Shown: piece after piece, positions 13,680 to 21,502 of the stretch
Position numbering within the stretch: position 1 is the first letter of the stretch
Layout of the letters: the number at the start of each line of letters is the position of its first letter
NCBI GenBank assembly: GCA_028290765.1
Contig: JAQGJF010000684.1
Span: 1-21,778, forward strand
Reading direction: 5' to 3'
DNA: 21,778 nucleotides
Source of the DNA: Tardiphaga sp.
GTDB taxonomy: Bacteria; Pseudomonadota; Alphaproteobacteria; Rhizobiales; Xanthobacteraceae
The notes under the pieces: model-generated
Databases searched by the model: none
What the model was told of the DNA's origin: nothing
Seen by the model: the letters and a program-made list of their open reading frames with translations, nothing else
Program-made: the position numbers and the translations under genes

Positions 13680-16463
13680 ATGGATGACTTATTGCGGGAG
13701 TTTTTGACGGAAACCAACGAGAGCCTGGACACGGTTGACAATCAGTTGGTCCGGTTCGAGCAGGATCCGAACAACGCCAAGATCTTGGATAATATCTTCC
13801 GCCTCGTGCACACCATCAAGGGCACCTGCGGTTTCTTGGGATTGCCGCGGCTGGAAGCGCTGGCGCATGCCGCCGAGACGCTGATGGGCAAATTCCGCGA
13901 CGGCATGCCGGTGACCGGCGAAGCGGTGACGCTGATCCTGACCACGATCGACCGGATCAAGGTCATCCTGGGCCAGCTGGAAGCGACGGAATCCGAGCCG
14001 GAAGGCATCGACCAGGATCTGATCGACGAGTTGCAACAGATGGTGGAACGCGGCATGGCGGCAATGGAAGGGTCGGCTTCTTCGGAGGCCGCTGAACCGG
14101 TCGCGCCGGCTGCACCGGTGGCCTCGGCCCCGGTCGAGAACATCGCGGTGCCGCAGATCCTGGAGCGCCAGTTGCGGCCAGGCGAAGTGTCGCTGGACGA
14201 GTTGGAGCGCGCCTTCCAGGAGACCGCGATCGAAGTTGCGGCCCCCTCGGTGGTGCCCGCCGCGGCGCCTGTCGCGGCGAAGGCCGAGCCGGCGCCCAAG
14301 GTCGAAGTCAAGGCCGAAGCCAAGCCGGCGGAAGCCAAGCCGGCAGCAAAGCCCGCGGCGGCCAAACCCGCCGCGAAGAAGACCGCGGTAGAGGTCGTCG
14401 AGATGGCGGAGGGCGACAAGGTCGCCAACCAGTCGATCCGGGTCAATGTCGATACGCTGGAACACCTGATGACGATGGTGTCGGAACTGGTGCTGACCCG
14501 CAACCAGCTCCTGGAGATCAGCCGCCGCCACGAGGACACCGAATTCAAGGTGCCGCTGCAGCGGCTGTCCACCGTCACCGCCGAGTTGCAGGACGGCGTC
14601 ATGAAGACACGGATGCAGCCGATCGGCAATGCCTGGCAGAAGCTGCCGCGCATCGTGCGCGATCTCGCCGGCGAACTCGGCAAGCAGATCGATCTCGAGA
14701 TGCACGGCGCCGACACCGAACTCGACCGCCAGGTGCTGGATCTGATCAAGGATCCCTTGACCCACATGGTGCGCAACTCGGCCGATCACGGCCTCGAGAC
14801 GCCCGCCGAGCGCCTGACCTCCGGCAAGCCGGAACTCGGCACCATCAGGCTGTCGGCCTATCATGAAGGCGGCCACATCGTCATCTGCATCGCCGACAAT
14901 GGCCGCGGTCTCAACACCGAGCGGATCAAGGCCAAGGCGGTCCAGAACGGCCTCGTCAGCGAATCCGACCTGGAGAAGATGACGGAAGCGCAGATCCACA
15001 AATTCATCTTCGCGCCGGGCTTCTCCACCGCCGCCGCCGTGACCTCGGTGTCCGGCCGCGGCGTCGGCATGGACGTGGTGCGGACCAACATCGACCAGAT
15101 CGGCGGCACCATCGACATCAAGTCGGTGGCCGGCGAGGGCTCCAGCGTCACCATCAAGATTCCGCTGACACTCGCCATCGTTTCGGCGCTGATCGTGGAG
15201 GCCGCCGGCGACCGCTTTGCGATCCCGCAATTGGCGGTGGTCGAACTGGTGCGGGCGCGGGCCAATTCCGAGCACCGCATCGAGCGGATCAAGGACACCC
15301 CGGTGCTGCGGCTGCGCAACAAGCTGCTGCCGCTGATGCACCTGAAGAAGCTCTTGAAGATCGACGACGGCTCGTCGGCGGATCCGGAAAACGGCTTCAT
15401 CGTGGTGACCCAGGTCGGCAACCAGACCTTTGGCATCGTGGTCGACGGCGTGTTCCACACCGAGGAAATCGTGGTCAAGCCGATGTCGACCAAGCTGCGG
15501 CATATCGGCATGTTCTCCGGCAACACCATCCTGGGCGACGGCGCGGTGATCATGATCATCGACCCCAACGGCATCGCGCAGGGGCTCGGCACTTCGGGTG
15601 GGACCCAGCACGAGATCGCCAGCGAGAATGCCGCGAACCGCATCGCCTCGGGCGAACAGCTGACCTCGCTGCTGGTGTTCCGCGCCGGCACGGCCGAGCC
15701 GAAAGCGGTGCCGCTGGCGCTGGTGACACGCCTGGAAGAAATCGCCGCCGACAAGATCGAATTGTCGAACGGCCGCTACATGGTGCAGTACCGCGAGCAG
15801 CTGATGCCGCTGGTGCTGATGGAGGGCGTCAACGTTCACACCACCGGCACCCAGCCGATCCTGGTGTTCGCCGACGACGACCGGGCGATGGGCCTCGTGG
15901 TCGACGAGATCATCGACATCGTCGAGGAGCGGCTGTACATCGAAGTGGCGTCGAGCCGCGACGGCGTGCTCGGCTCGGCGGTGATCAAGGGTCTGGCCAC
16001 CGAGGTGATCGACGTCGGGCACTTCCTGCCGATGGCGTTCTCCGACTGGTTCAACCGCAAGGAAATGCGGCCTTCGAACACCGCGCAGTCGGTGCTGCTG
16101 GTCGACGATTCGGCGTTCTTCCGCAACATGCTGGCGCCGGTGCTCAAGGCGGCGGGCTACAAGGTGCGGGTGGCGAGCGACGCGCAGGAGGGCCTCTCGG
16201 TGCTGCGCTCGGGCCAGGAATTCGACGTGATCCTGACCGACATCGAAATGCCGGACATGAACGGCTTCGAATTCGCCGAGACGATCCGGGCCGATAGCAA
16301 GCTCGCTTCGACGCCGATCATCGCGCTGTCGGCGATGATCTCGCCGGCGGCGATCGAGCGCGGCCGGCAGGCCGGCTTCCATGATTATGTCGCCAAGTTC
16401 GACCGGCCCGGCCTGATCGCCGCGCTGAAGGAACAGACCATCGAACTGAACCGAGCGGCTTGA
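13680..16463 (+). CDS. cheA: hybrid chemotaxis histidine kinase CheA with two CheW-like domains and a C-terminal receiver
   Basis: A 927-aa kinase. The Hpt domain (1-~105) has phospho-accepting His44 in RLVHTIKGTCGFLG. An Ala/Pro/Lys-rich linker (~135-240) has no recognisable P2 CheY-binding domain. The dimerisation helices span ~250-310. The HATPase domain (~350-495) has N-box HMVRNSADHGLE (Asn366), DNGRGLN and GFSTAAAVTSVSGRGVGMD. A CheW-like regulatory domain (~497-635) is followed by a second (~660-790). The CheY-like receiver (~803-920) has Asp809/810, phospho-acceptor Asp854 (LTDIEMPDMNG) and Lys906. It should autophosphorylate under receptor control and pass phosphate to CheY, CheB and perhaps its own receiver. 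It is followed 26 nt later by cheW. Confidence 0.95.
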   Translation: MDDLLREFLTETNESLDTVDNQLVRFEQDPNNAKILDNIFRLVHTIKGTCGFLGLPRLEALAHAAETLMGKFRDGMPVTGEAVTLILTTIDRIKVILGQLEATESEPEGIDQDLIDELQQMVERGMAAMEGSASSEAAEPVAPAAPVASAPVENIAVPQILERQLRPGEVSLDELERAFQETAIEVAAPSVVPAAAPVAAKAEPAPKVEVKAEAKPAEAKPAAKPAAAKPAAKKTAVEVVEMAEGDKVANQSIRVNVDTLEHLMTMVSELVLTRNQLLEISRRHEDTEFKVPLQRLSTVTAELQDGVMKTRMQPIGNAWQKLPRIVRDLAGELGKQIDLEMHGADTELDRQVLDLIKDPLTHMVRNSADHGLETPAERLTSGKPELGTIRLSAYHEGGHIVICIADNGRGLNTERIKAKAVQNGLVSESDLEKMTEAQIHKFIFAPGFSTAAAVTSVSGRGVGMDVVRTNIDQIGGTIDIKSVAGEGSSVTIKIPLTLAIVSALIVEAAGDRFAIPQLAVVELVRARANSEHRIERIKDTPVLRLRNKLLPLMHLKKLLKIDDGSSADPENGFIVVTQVGNQTFGIVVDGVFHTEEIVVKPMSTKLRHIGMFSGNTILGDGAVIMIIDPNGIAQGLGTSGGTQHEIASENAANRIASGEQLTSLLVFRAGTAEPKAVPLALVTRLEEIAADKIELSNGRYMVQYREQLMPLVLMEGVNVHTTGTQPILVFADDDRAMGLVVDEIIDIVEERLYIEVASSRDGVLGSAVIKGLATEVIDVGHFLPMAFSDWFNRKEMRPSNTAQSVLLVDDSAFFRNMLAPVLKAAGYKVRVASDAQEGLSVLRSGQEFDVILTDIEMPDMNGFEFAETIRADSKLASTPIIALSAMISPAAIERGRQAGFHDYVAKFDRPGLIAALKEQTIELNRAA

Positions 16464-16489
16464 ACCGAGACAGCATGAAGGACGCGACC

Positions 16490-16978
16490 ATGACCAGCAA
16501 TGCTCCCACCGCGCCGAAACTCGTCAGCGCCGAGGGCAATATCACCGAATACGTCACCACCATGATCGGCGGGCAATTGTTCGGCATGCCGATCTCGCGG
16601 GTGCAGGACGTGTTCATGCCGGAGCGGCTGACGCGGGTGCCGCTGTCGTCGAGCGACGTCGCCGGCGTGCTCAATCTGCGCGGCCGGATCGTGACCGCGA
16701 TCGACATGCGGGCCCGGCTCGGACTGCCGAAGAACGAAGACGGCAAGCCGCCGATGGCGGTGGGCGTCGACCTGCGCGGCGAGTCCTACGGCCTCTTGAT
16801 CGATTCGATCGGCGAGGTGCTCAAGCTCGCCGACGACAGCCGCGAGGTTAACCCGGTCAACCTCGATCCGCGGCTGACCAAGATGGCCGACGGCGTTCAC
16901 CGGCTCGAAGGACAGCTCATGGTCGTGCTCGACGTCGATCGCATTCTCGAAATCGCGCCCGACAAGCTGGTGGCATAA
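16490..16978 (+). CDS. cheW: chemotaxis coupling protein CheW
   Basis: A 162-aa single CheW domain. YVTTMIGGQLFGMPISRVQDVF (split here as YVTTMIGGQ and LFGMPISRVQDVF) is the first strand pair, and GVLNLRGRIVTAIDMRARLG (~59-78) carries the NLRG signature for CheA-P5 and receptor contact. It bridges CheA to the receptor tips in the membrane array. I chose ATG 16490 because AAGGA (16478-16482) lies 7 nt upstream. ATG 16475 and TTG 16460 are in frame but have poorer ribosome sites, the latter overlapping the cheA stop. It belongs to the cheA-cheW-cheY transcript; cheY follows after 76 nt. Confidence 0.94.
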   Translation: MTSNAPTAPKLVSAEGNITEYVTTMIGGQLFGMPISRVQDVFMPERLTRVPLSSSDVAGVLNLRGRIVTAIDMRARLGLPKNEDGKPPMAVGVDLRGESYGLLIDSIGEVLKLADDSREVNPVNLDPRLTKMADGVHRLEGQLMVVLDVDRILEIAPDKLVA

Positions 16979-17054
16979 GGTCAGAAAACCGCGCGATGCA
17001 ACACGATCCGGAATGGAAACAACCCATCCGGAATCTCGAAAAGAAGAGGCTAAA

Positions 17055-17420
17055 ATGAAGACATGTCTGGTTGTTGATGACTCGAGCGTCATCCGAAAAG
17101 TCGCAAGGCGGATCCTGGAAGGACTGGATTTCCAGATCATCGAAGCCGAAGACGGTGAAAAAGCGCTGGAAGCCTGCAAGCACGGCCTGCCCGATGCGGT
17201 CCTGCTCGACTGGAACATGCCGGTCATGGACGGCTATGAATTCCTGCGCAATTTGCGCCGGATGCCCGGTGGCGATGTGCCCAAGGTGGTGTTCTGCACC
17301 ACCGAGAACGACGTCGCCCATATCGCGCGCGCGCTCCACGCCGGCGCTAACGAATACATCATGAAGCCGTTCGACAAGGAAATCGTCACCGCCAAGTTCC
17401 ATGAAGTTGGATTGATCTAA
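17055..17420 (+). CDS. cheY: chemotaxis response regulator CheY
   Basis: A 121-aa stand-alone receiver. The acidic pocket is Asp8/Asp9, the phospho-acceptor Asp52 (LLDWNMPVMDG), the switch residue Thr82 or Thr83 (FCTTEND) and Lys104 (IMKPFD). There is no output domain, so it is the diffusible messenger to the flagellar switch, or possibly a competing phosphate sink as in multi-CheY alphaproteobacteria. ATG 17055 follows AGAGG by 5 nt; an upstream ATG at 17013 would add 14 unlike residues. A strong intrinsic terminator begins 8 nt after its stop, so the cheAWY unit probably ends here. Confidence 0.94.
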   Translation: MKTCLVVDDSSVIRKVARRILEGLDFQIIEAEDGEKALEACKHGLPDAVLLDWNMPVMDGYEFLRNLRRMPGGDVPKVVFCTTENDVAHIARALHAGANEYIMKPFDKEIVTAKFHEVGLI

Positions 17421-17428
17421 GCCGTTTG

Positions 17429-17461
17429 CGGGCTCGGCGGTCGAGCCCGGATTGTTTTATT
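17429..17461 (+). terminator. intrinsic terminator after cheY
   Basis: A perfect 8-bp GC-rich stem CGGGCTCG/CGAGCCCG (17429-17436, 17442-17449) with a 5-nt loop is followed by GATTGTTTTATT. This is the best intrinsic terminator in the window and lies inside the che cluster, between cheY and cheB. Confidence 0.75.
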
Positions 17462-17503
17462 AACTGTTCGCTTCATGTTGCGTTGTGTTTGGTGTGGTGA
17501 GTA

Positions 17504-18664
17504 ATGAGTGTTGATGTGGCAAGTGCTTCCGCTCCGGATACGACCCGTCATGAGCCGTTGCGGGTCATGGTGGTCGACGACTCGGTCGTCATTCGCGGCC
17601 TGATTTCGCGCTGGATCGAAGCCGAGCCCGACATGGTCGTCGCGGCGTCGCTGCGCACTGGCCTCGACGCGGTCAACCAGCTCGAGCGCGTCAATCCCGA
17701 CATTGCCGTGCTTGACATCGAAATGCCGGAACTCGACGGCATTTCCGCGCTGCCCAAGCTGCTGGCAAAGCGGCCCAATCTGATCATCATCATGGCTTCG
17801 ACGCTGACCCGTCGCAACGCCGAGATCAGCTTCAAGGCGCTCTCGCTCGGCGCCTCCGATTACATCCCGAAACCGGAAAGCACGCGCGAACTCGCCGCCG
17901 CGGAGACCTTCCGGCACGACCTCCTGCAGAAGATCCGCCATCTCGGCGCCAAGGTTCGACGCCGCGCCCCGGTCAGCCCGCCGCTGGCGCCGGTCGTTGG
18001 CCGCGCGCCGGTCGCACGGCCCGTTGCGCCCGCACCGGCAGCGTCGCAGCCGGTGGTCAAGCGTGCGTTCACGTCGACGGCCCCGCGGGTGCTGCTGATC
18101 GGCTCGTCGACCGGCGGTCCGCAGGCCCTGATGTCGCTGGTCAGCGAAATCGGCCCGGTGATCGACAAATTTCCGGTGCTGATCACGCAGCATATGCCGC
18201 CCACTTTCACGACGATTCTCGCCGAGCATCTGGCCCGCTCGAGCCATCGGCCGGCCCATGAGGGCGTTCACGGCGAGATCATCAAGCCCGGCCAGATCTA
18301 TCTCGCTCCCGGCGGCTGCCACATGCGCGTGGTTCGCCAGGGCGCCAATGCCGCCATCGCGCTCGACGACGGGCCGCCGGTCAATTTCTGCAAGCCCGCG
18401 GTCGACCCGCTGTTCGCCTCCGCGATCGACGTCTGGCAGAACGGAATTCTCGCCGTCGTGCTGACCGGCATGGGATCGGACGGTATGCGCGGCGGCAAGG
18501 ACATCGTCGCCGCCGGCGGCAATGTCATCGCGCAGGATGAAGCCTCGAGCGTGGTGTGGGGAATGCCCGGCGCCGCCGCGCACGCCGGAATCTGCGCCGC
18601 CATTTTGCCACTTAATCAGATCGCACCGAAACTGGTTCGGTTGTTCTCGGGAGATCGGTCGTGA
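17504..18664 (+). CDS. cheB: chemotaxis protein-glutamate methylesterase CheB
   Basis: A 386-aa two-domain enzyme. The receiver (~19-135) has Asp25/Asp26, phospho-acceptor Asp71 ([11 protein letters not shown]) and Lys123. A Pro/Ala/Arg-rich linker (~150-190) follows. The methylesterase domain (~194-383) has the triad Ser202 ([10 protein letters not shown]), His230 ([10 protein letters not shown]) and Asp326 ([10 protein letters not shown]). Once phosphorylated by CheA it removes methyl groups from, and can deamidate, receptor glutamines and glutamates, resetting receptor activity. It begins 83 nt after cheY, beyond the terminator, and its TGA overlaps the cheR start by 4 nt (GTGA), so cheB-cheR are translationally coupled. 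The linker is longer than in E. coli CheB. Confidence 0.95.
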   Translation: MSVDVASASAPDTTRHEPLRVMVVDDSVVIRGLISRWIEAEPDMVVAASLRTGLDAVNQLERVNPDIAVLDIEMPELDGISALPKLLAKRPNLIIIMASTLTRRNAEISFKALSLGASDYIPKPESTRELAAAETFRHDLLQKIRHLGAKVRRRAPVSPPLAPVVGRAPVARPVAPAPAASQPVVKRAFTSTAPRVLLIGSSTGGPQALMSLVSEIGPVIDKFPVLITQHMPPTFTTILAEHLARSSHRPAHEGVHGEIIKPGQIYLAPGGCHMRVVRQGANAAIALDDGPPVNFCKPAVDPLFASAIDVWQNGILAVVLTGMGSDGMRGGKDIVAAGGNVIAQDEASSVVWGMPGAAAHAGICAAILPLNQIAPKLVRLFSGDRS

Positions 18665-19542
18665 CGCCTTTGGATTATGAGTACCTGCGCAAGTTCCTGA
18701 AGGATCGTTCCGGCCTCGATCTGTCCGCCGACAAGCAATATCTGGTCGAGAGCCGGCTGATCCCGCTGGCGCGCAAGGCTGGCCTCGCCGGCATCGACGA
18801 ACTGGTCGCCCAGATCAAGAACGGGTCGACCGCGCTTGCATCCGACGTGGTCGAGGCGATGACCACCAACGAGACCTTCTTCTTCCGCGACAAGCTCCCG
18901 TTCGATCATCTGCGCGATACCATCATGCCGGAGCTGCTGCAGTCGCGCGCGAGCCGTCGCAGCTTGAGGATCTGGTGCGCGGCCTCGTCGACCGGACAGG
19001 AACCGTATTCGATCGCGATGTGCCTGAAGGAAATGGGCGCTCAGCTTTCGGGCTGGCGGGTCGAAATCATCGCCACCGATCTGGCGCAAAGCGTTCTCGA
19101 AAAATGCAAGGCCGGCGTCTACAGCCAGTTCGAGGTTCAGCGCGGGCTGCCGATCCAGATGCTGGTCAAGTATTTCAAGCAGACCGGCGAGTTGTGGCAG
19201 CTCAATCCCGACATCCGGGCCATGACCCAGTTCCGGCAGCTCAATTTGCTGCAGGATTTTGCCCATCTCGGCACCTTCGACATCGTGTTCTGCCGCAACG
19301 TCCTGATCTATTTCGACCAGGACACCAAGATCAACGTGTTCAAGCGGCTTGCCAAGGTGATGGAGCCCGATGGCTTCCTGGCGCTCGGCGCCGCCGAGAC
19401 CGTGGTCGGGCTGACCGACGCTTTCAAGCCTCACCCGGACAAGCGCGGCCTCTATCGCCCCAACGCCGCTCGCGCCGCGCCCTCGATCGTTCCGGGCATG
19501 ATGTCGGCCGGACTGAAAGCAGCAGCGTCACCGTCGCGGTAA
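18661..19542 (+). CDS. cheR: chemotaxis protein methyltransferase CheR
   Basis: A 293-aa SAM-dependent methyltransferase. An N-terminal helical domain (1-~65) contacts receptors. The catalytic domain has [10 protein letters not shown] (68-77), the SAM loop [17 protein letters not shown] (103-119), acidic [11 protein letters not shown] (Asp140) and [14 protein letters not shown] (~206-219). It methylates receptor glutamates in the cytoplasm, opposing CheB. It starts with GTG 18661, inside the cheB stop, the classic 4-nt coupling overlap. The Ala/Ser-rich tail after ~268 is not conserved in the family. Both receptors in this cluster lack a C-terminal tether pentapeptide, so it probably works tether-independently. 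It is the last gene of the che cluster. Confidence 0.95.
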   Translation: MTPLDYEYLRKFLKDRSGLDLSADKQYLVESRLIPLARKAGLAGIDELVAQIKNGSTALASDVVEAMTTNETFFFRDKLPFDHLRDTIMPELLQSRASRRSLRIWCAASSTGQEPYSIAMCLKEMGAQLSGWRVEIIATDLAQSVLEKCKAGVYSQFEVQRGLPIQMLVKYFKQTGELWQLNPDIRAMTQFRQLNLLQDFAHLGTFDIVFCRNVLIYFDQDTKINVFKRLAKVMEPDGFLALGAAETVVGLTDAFKPHPDKRGLYRPNAARAAPSIVPGMMSAGLKAAASPSR

Positions 19543-19556
19543 TAGCATCCACCCCG

Positions 19557-19585
19557 CGTCGTCCCGGTTCAAGGCCGGGACGACG
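19557..19585. repeat. REP-like palindrome CGTCGTCCCGG-N7-CCGGGACGACG
   Basis: A perfect 11-bp inverted repeat with a 7-nt loop, 14 nt after the cheR stop. The core GTCGTCCCGG..CCGGGAC is familiar from high-copy intergenic palindromes of Bradyrhizobium-type genomes. It may serve as a transcript 3' end for cheBR, although only CCTTTG follows. Confidence 0.7.
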
Positions 19586-19630
19586 AACCTTTGTGCTCGC
19601 GCCGCCCTGCGCGATCCCCCGCCACCTTGG

Positions 19631-19646
19631 TTAACGCTTCCTTACC
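19631..19646 (+). promoter_or_regulatory. CtrA-box-like site TTAA-N7-TTACC
   Basis: TTAA (19631-19634), seven nt, then TTACC (19642-19646), one mismatch from the CtrA consensus TTAA-N7-TTAAC. It lies ~50 nt before the start of the polytopic membrane protein. Single near-matches occur by chance, so this is only a candidate. Confidence 0.35.
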
Positions 19647-19696
19647 AATTCCGCGTTATCGATCTTGGAGGCGATCACCGCCCCTGGGCCAGGTCC

Positions 19697-21220
19697 ATGC
19701 ATCGCGGAGACACGCTGGAGATCCCGCATTCGGGGTCGTTGGACCCGCATTCGGTCGTCTCCGAGCGCGTTCAGGATGTTGCCTTCACGCTTGCGCTGGC
19801 CACGGCATCGATCGCGTTCGCGCCGCTGCTGCACGGTGTCAGCCCGGCGCTGGCGATCGCTGCCCTCACGCTGGTGGCCTGTGCCATCGTCGTCACGGTG
19901 CCGAGCTACGCCCCGGCGATCGCGATTTTCGTTCTGCTGTTCCAGAACCTGTTTGTCTCGATCCTGTCCTCCGTGATCGCCGATCCGTCGGCGCTCGAGT
20001 TCATCAAGGGATACAATTTCCTCAACTGCTCGGTGATGTGGTTGGTGACATCGGCGCTTTACGTCACGGGACGAAGGAGCCACGCGCCGCAGGTCGATCG
20101 CCTGATGATCTGGAGCGCCGGCGTGTTCGGCGTGGTGGCGCTGTATTTCATCATCGGCTTCCTGCAAAACGGGCTCGCGGCCACGATCTATCTGCGCAAC
20201 ATCGTGCTGCCGCTGTTCTTGTTTCAGCTGTCGCTGTTGACCGCCGCGTCCTTCGAAGTTCGCATCACGCCGACCCTGGTCGCGATCGCCGTTCTGTTCC
20301 TTCTGTGCGGCTACGTCGAACTGGCGTTCCGGGATCTCTGGCTCGATATCACCAACGGCTATGCCTATTGGCGGTTCGACGAGATCAAGGCGACCAATTC
20401 AGGCACCTGGGAGCGGGAGATGCGCGCCACCGGCCAGGTGCTGGTGGATCTGAAGGACCGCTTCAGCTTCAGCTTCCTCAACACGCCGCTGCTCGAGGGG
20501 CTCGGCCTGTCGAACATCCTGCGCGTGTTCGGGCCGACCCTGAGCGCCATCAGCTACGCCTATGGCGTCTGCTTTTTCGTCCTGTTCCTGTTTTCGGTGC
20601 AACGCCCGTTGCTGGCCATTGCCGCGATACCGCTGGCGATCTTCTGCAGCGTCAAGGGCGCGCTGATCATGGTGCTGTTCGTGTGCGCGGCCTGGATCGC
20701 GACCCGGCTGATCGGCGCGGTCGCGACGCTGGGCGTGGGATTGGTCGGGCTTGTGGTTTACGCGGCCATCGGACTCTATGTCGGCCTGCAGATCGGCGAC
20801 TATCACGTCATCGGCTTCATGGGTGGCTGGAACGGTTTTCTGCAACTGCCTTTCGGCCGCGGCCTGGGCGCCGGCGGCAATCTTTCGGAGAACTTTGCCT
20901 CGATCGACTGGAGCGCGGCGCAACAGGCCGGCGCGGTCGACGGCGCGGTCGAAAGCGCGGTCGGCGTGCTGCTCTATCAGATGGGAATCGCGGCCCTCGT
21001 ACCGCTGGCGTTCTATTTCATGATCGCGATGAAGACGTGGCGGCTTTACGCCCGGTCCGGCATCCTGACCCAGGGGTTCGTTGCGTTCGGAATCTTCGTG
21101 GTGCTGGTCAACGGCCTGTTCCAGGAAGAAGCCCTGTTCGCGCCGCCGGCACTGGGGCTGCTGACCTGCCTCGCCGGGTTGGTGATCGGCAACGCGATCC
21201 GGGCGAAGCAGTTGGTGTGA
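19697..21220 (+). CDS. polytopic membrane protein, O-antigen polymerase/ligase-like
   Basis: A 507-aa integral membrane protein with roughly ten to twelve hydrophobic helices. A longer hydrophilic segment (about residues 215-275, starting FRDLWLDITNGYAYWRFDEI) is probably the large periplasmic loop. This topology, the length and stretches such as LFLFSVQRPLLAIAAIPLA and SVKGALIMVLFVCAAWIATR resemble Wzy polymerase/WaaL-type polysaccharide proteins. No signature residue set can be assigned, so polymerase, ligase and unrelated transporter are all open. ATG 19697 has only a weak ribosome site. It stands alone after the che cluster, without glycosyltransferase neighbours in the window. Its last 22 codons are imperfectly repeated 175 nt downstream. 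Confidence 0.65.
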   Translation: MHRGDTLEIPHSGSLDPHSVVSERVQDVAFTLALATASIAFAPLLHGVSPALAIAALTLVACAIVVTVPSYAPAIAIFVLLFQNLFVSILSSVIADPSALEFIKGYNFLNCSVMWLVTSALYVTGRRSHAPQVDRLMIWSAGVFGVVALYFIIGFLQNGLAATIYLRNIVLPLFLFQLSLLTAASFEVRITPTLVAIAVLFLLCGYVELAFRDLWLDITNGYAYWRFDEIKATNSGTWEREMRATGQVLVDLKDRFSFSFLNTPLLEGLGLSNILRVFGPTLSAISYAYGVCFFVLFLFSVQRPLLAIAAIPLAIFCSVKGALIMVLFVCAAWIATRLIGAVATLGVGLVGLVVYAAIGLYVGLQIGDYHVIGFMGGWNGFLQLPFGRGLGAGGNLSENFASIDWSAAQQAGAVDGAVESAVGVLLYQMGIAALVPLAFYFMIAMKTWRLYARSGILTQGFVAFGIFVVLVNGLFQEEALFAPPALGLLTCLAGLVIGNAIRAKQLV

Positions 21221-21230
21221 GCGGCTGCTC
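21155..21230 (+). repeat. direct repeat, copy 1: 3' end of the membrane-protein gene
   Basis: These 76 nt (start GGGCTGCTGACCTGCC, end GAGCGGCTGCTC) cover the last 22 codons of the gene and 10 nt beyond. Copy 2 is at 21330-21405, offset exactly 175 nt with 5 mismatches. Confidence 0.9.
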
Positions 21231-21245
21231 GAAGTGACGCAGCTC

Positions 21246-21328
21246 GTAGCCCGGATGAGCGCAGCGATATCCGGGGCGGACCTATCGATGCGTTGCATCC
21301 CGGATGTCGCTGCGCTCATCCGGGCTAC
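21246..21328. repeat. large palindromic element with 30-nt arms
   Basis: The left arm 21246-21275 (GTAGCCCGGATGAGCGCAGC..) and right arm 21299-21328 pair at 29 of 30 positions around a 23-nt centre. I recognise GTAGCCCGGATGAGCGCAGCG as a common intergenic repeat of Bradyrhizobium and some other proteobacteria. It lies between the two copies of the gene-end repeat and could form the transcript 3' end. Confidence 0.85.
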
Positions 21329-21329
21329 A

Positions 21330-21405
21330 GGGCTGCTGACCTGCCTCGCCGGCCTGGTGATCGGCAACGCGATCTGGGCGAAGCAGGTGGCGTGAGCGGC
21401 TGCTC
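21330..21405 (+). repeat. direct repeat, copy 2: displaced copy of the gene end
   Basis: 71 of 76 positions match 21155-21230. It still encodes GLLTCLAGLVIGNAIWAKQVA and a TGA, but is out of frame with the upstream gene (offset 175 = 58 codons + 1) and has no start, so it is a non-translated remnant. Its last base abuts the next palindromic element. Confidence 0.9.
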
Positions 21406-21487
21406 CGTCATTGCGAGCGAAGCGAAGCAATCCAGGGCCACAAAGCAAGGCTGGATTGCTTCGTCGCAAGAGCTCCTCGCAATGACG
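21406..21487. repeat. nested palindromic element CGTCATTGCGAG...CTCGCAATGACG
   Basis: Perfect 12-bp outer arms (21406-21417, 21476-21487) enclose perfect 13-bp inner arms (CGAAGCAATCCAG 21423-21435, CTGGATTGCTTCG 21451-21463). The sequence is a widely dispersed bacterial intergenic element, known to me from Bradyrhizobium and others. It separates two convergent genes and may terminate transcription from both sides. Confidence 0.88.
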
Positions 21488-21502
21488 AACTCGAGCTATT
21501 GT

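Noticed and set aside
11912..16382. Very long minus-strand open frames opposite the second mcp and cheA (11912-13741 and 13689-16382)
   Set aside because: These are antisense shadows caused by high GC codon use; translations are His/Arg/Asp-rich and lack any domain.
16460..16489. Earlier cheW starts (TTG 16460, ATG 16475)
   Set aside because: ATG 16490 has AAGGA at 7 nt; the added residues are not part of the CheW fold.
16992..17037. Direct repeat ATCCGGAAT between cheW and cheY
   Set aside because: Only nine nt repeated twice, with no positional logic relative to the cheY ribosome site; could be chance.
19591..21237. 548-aa plus-strand frame overlapping the membrane protein
   Set aside because: The translation is Arg/Gly/Pro-rich, while the other frame gives a coherent polytopic membrane protein.
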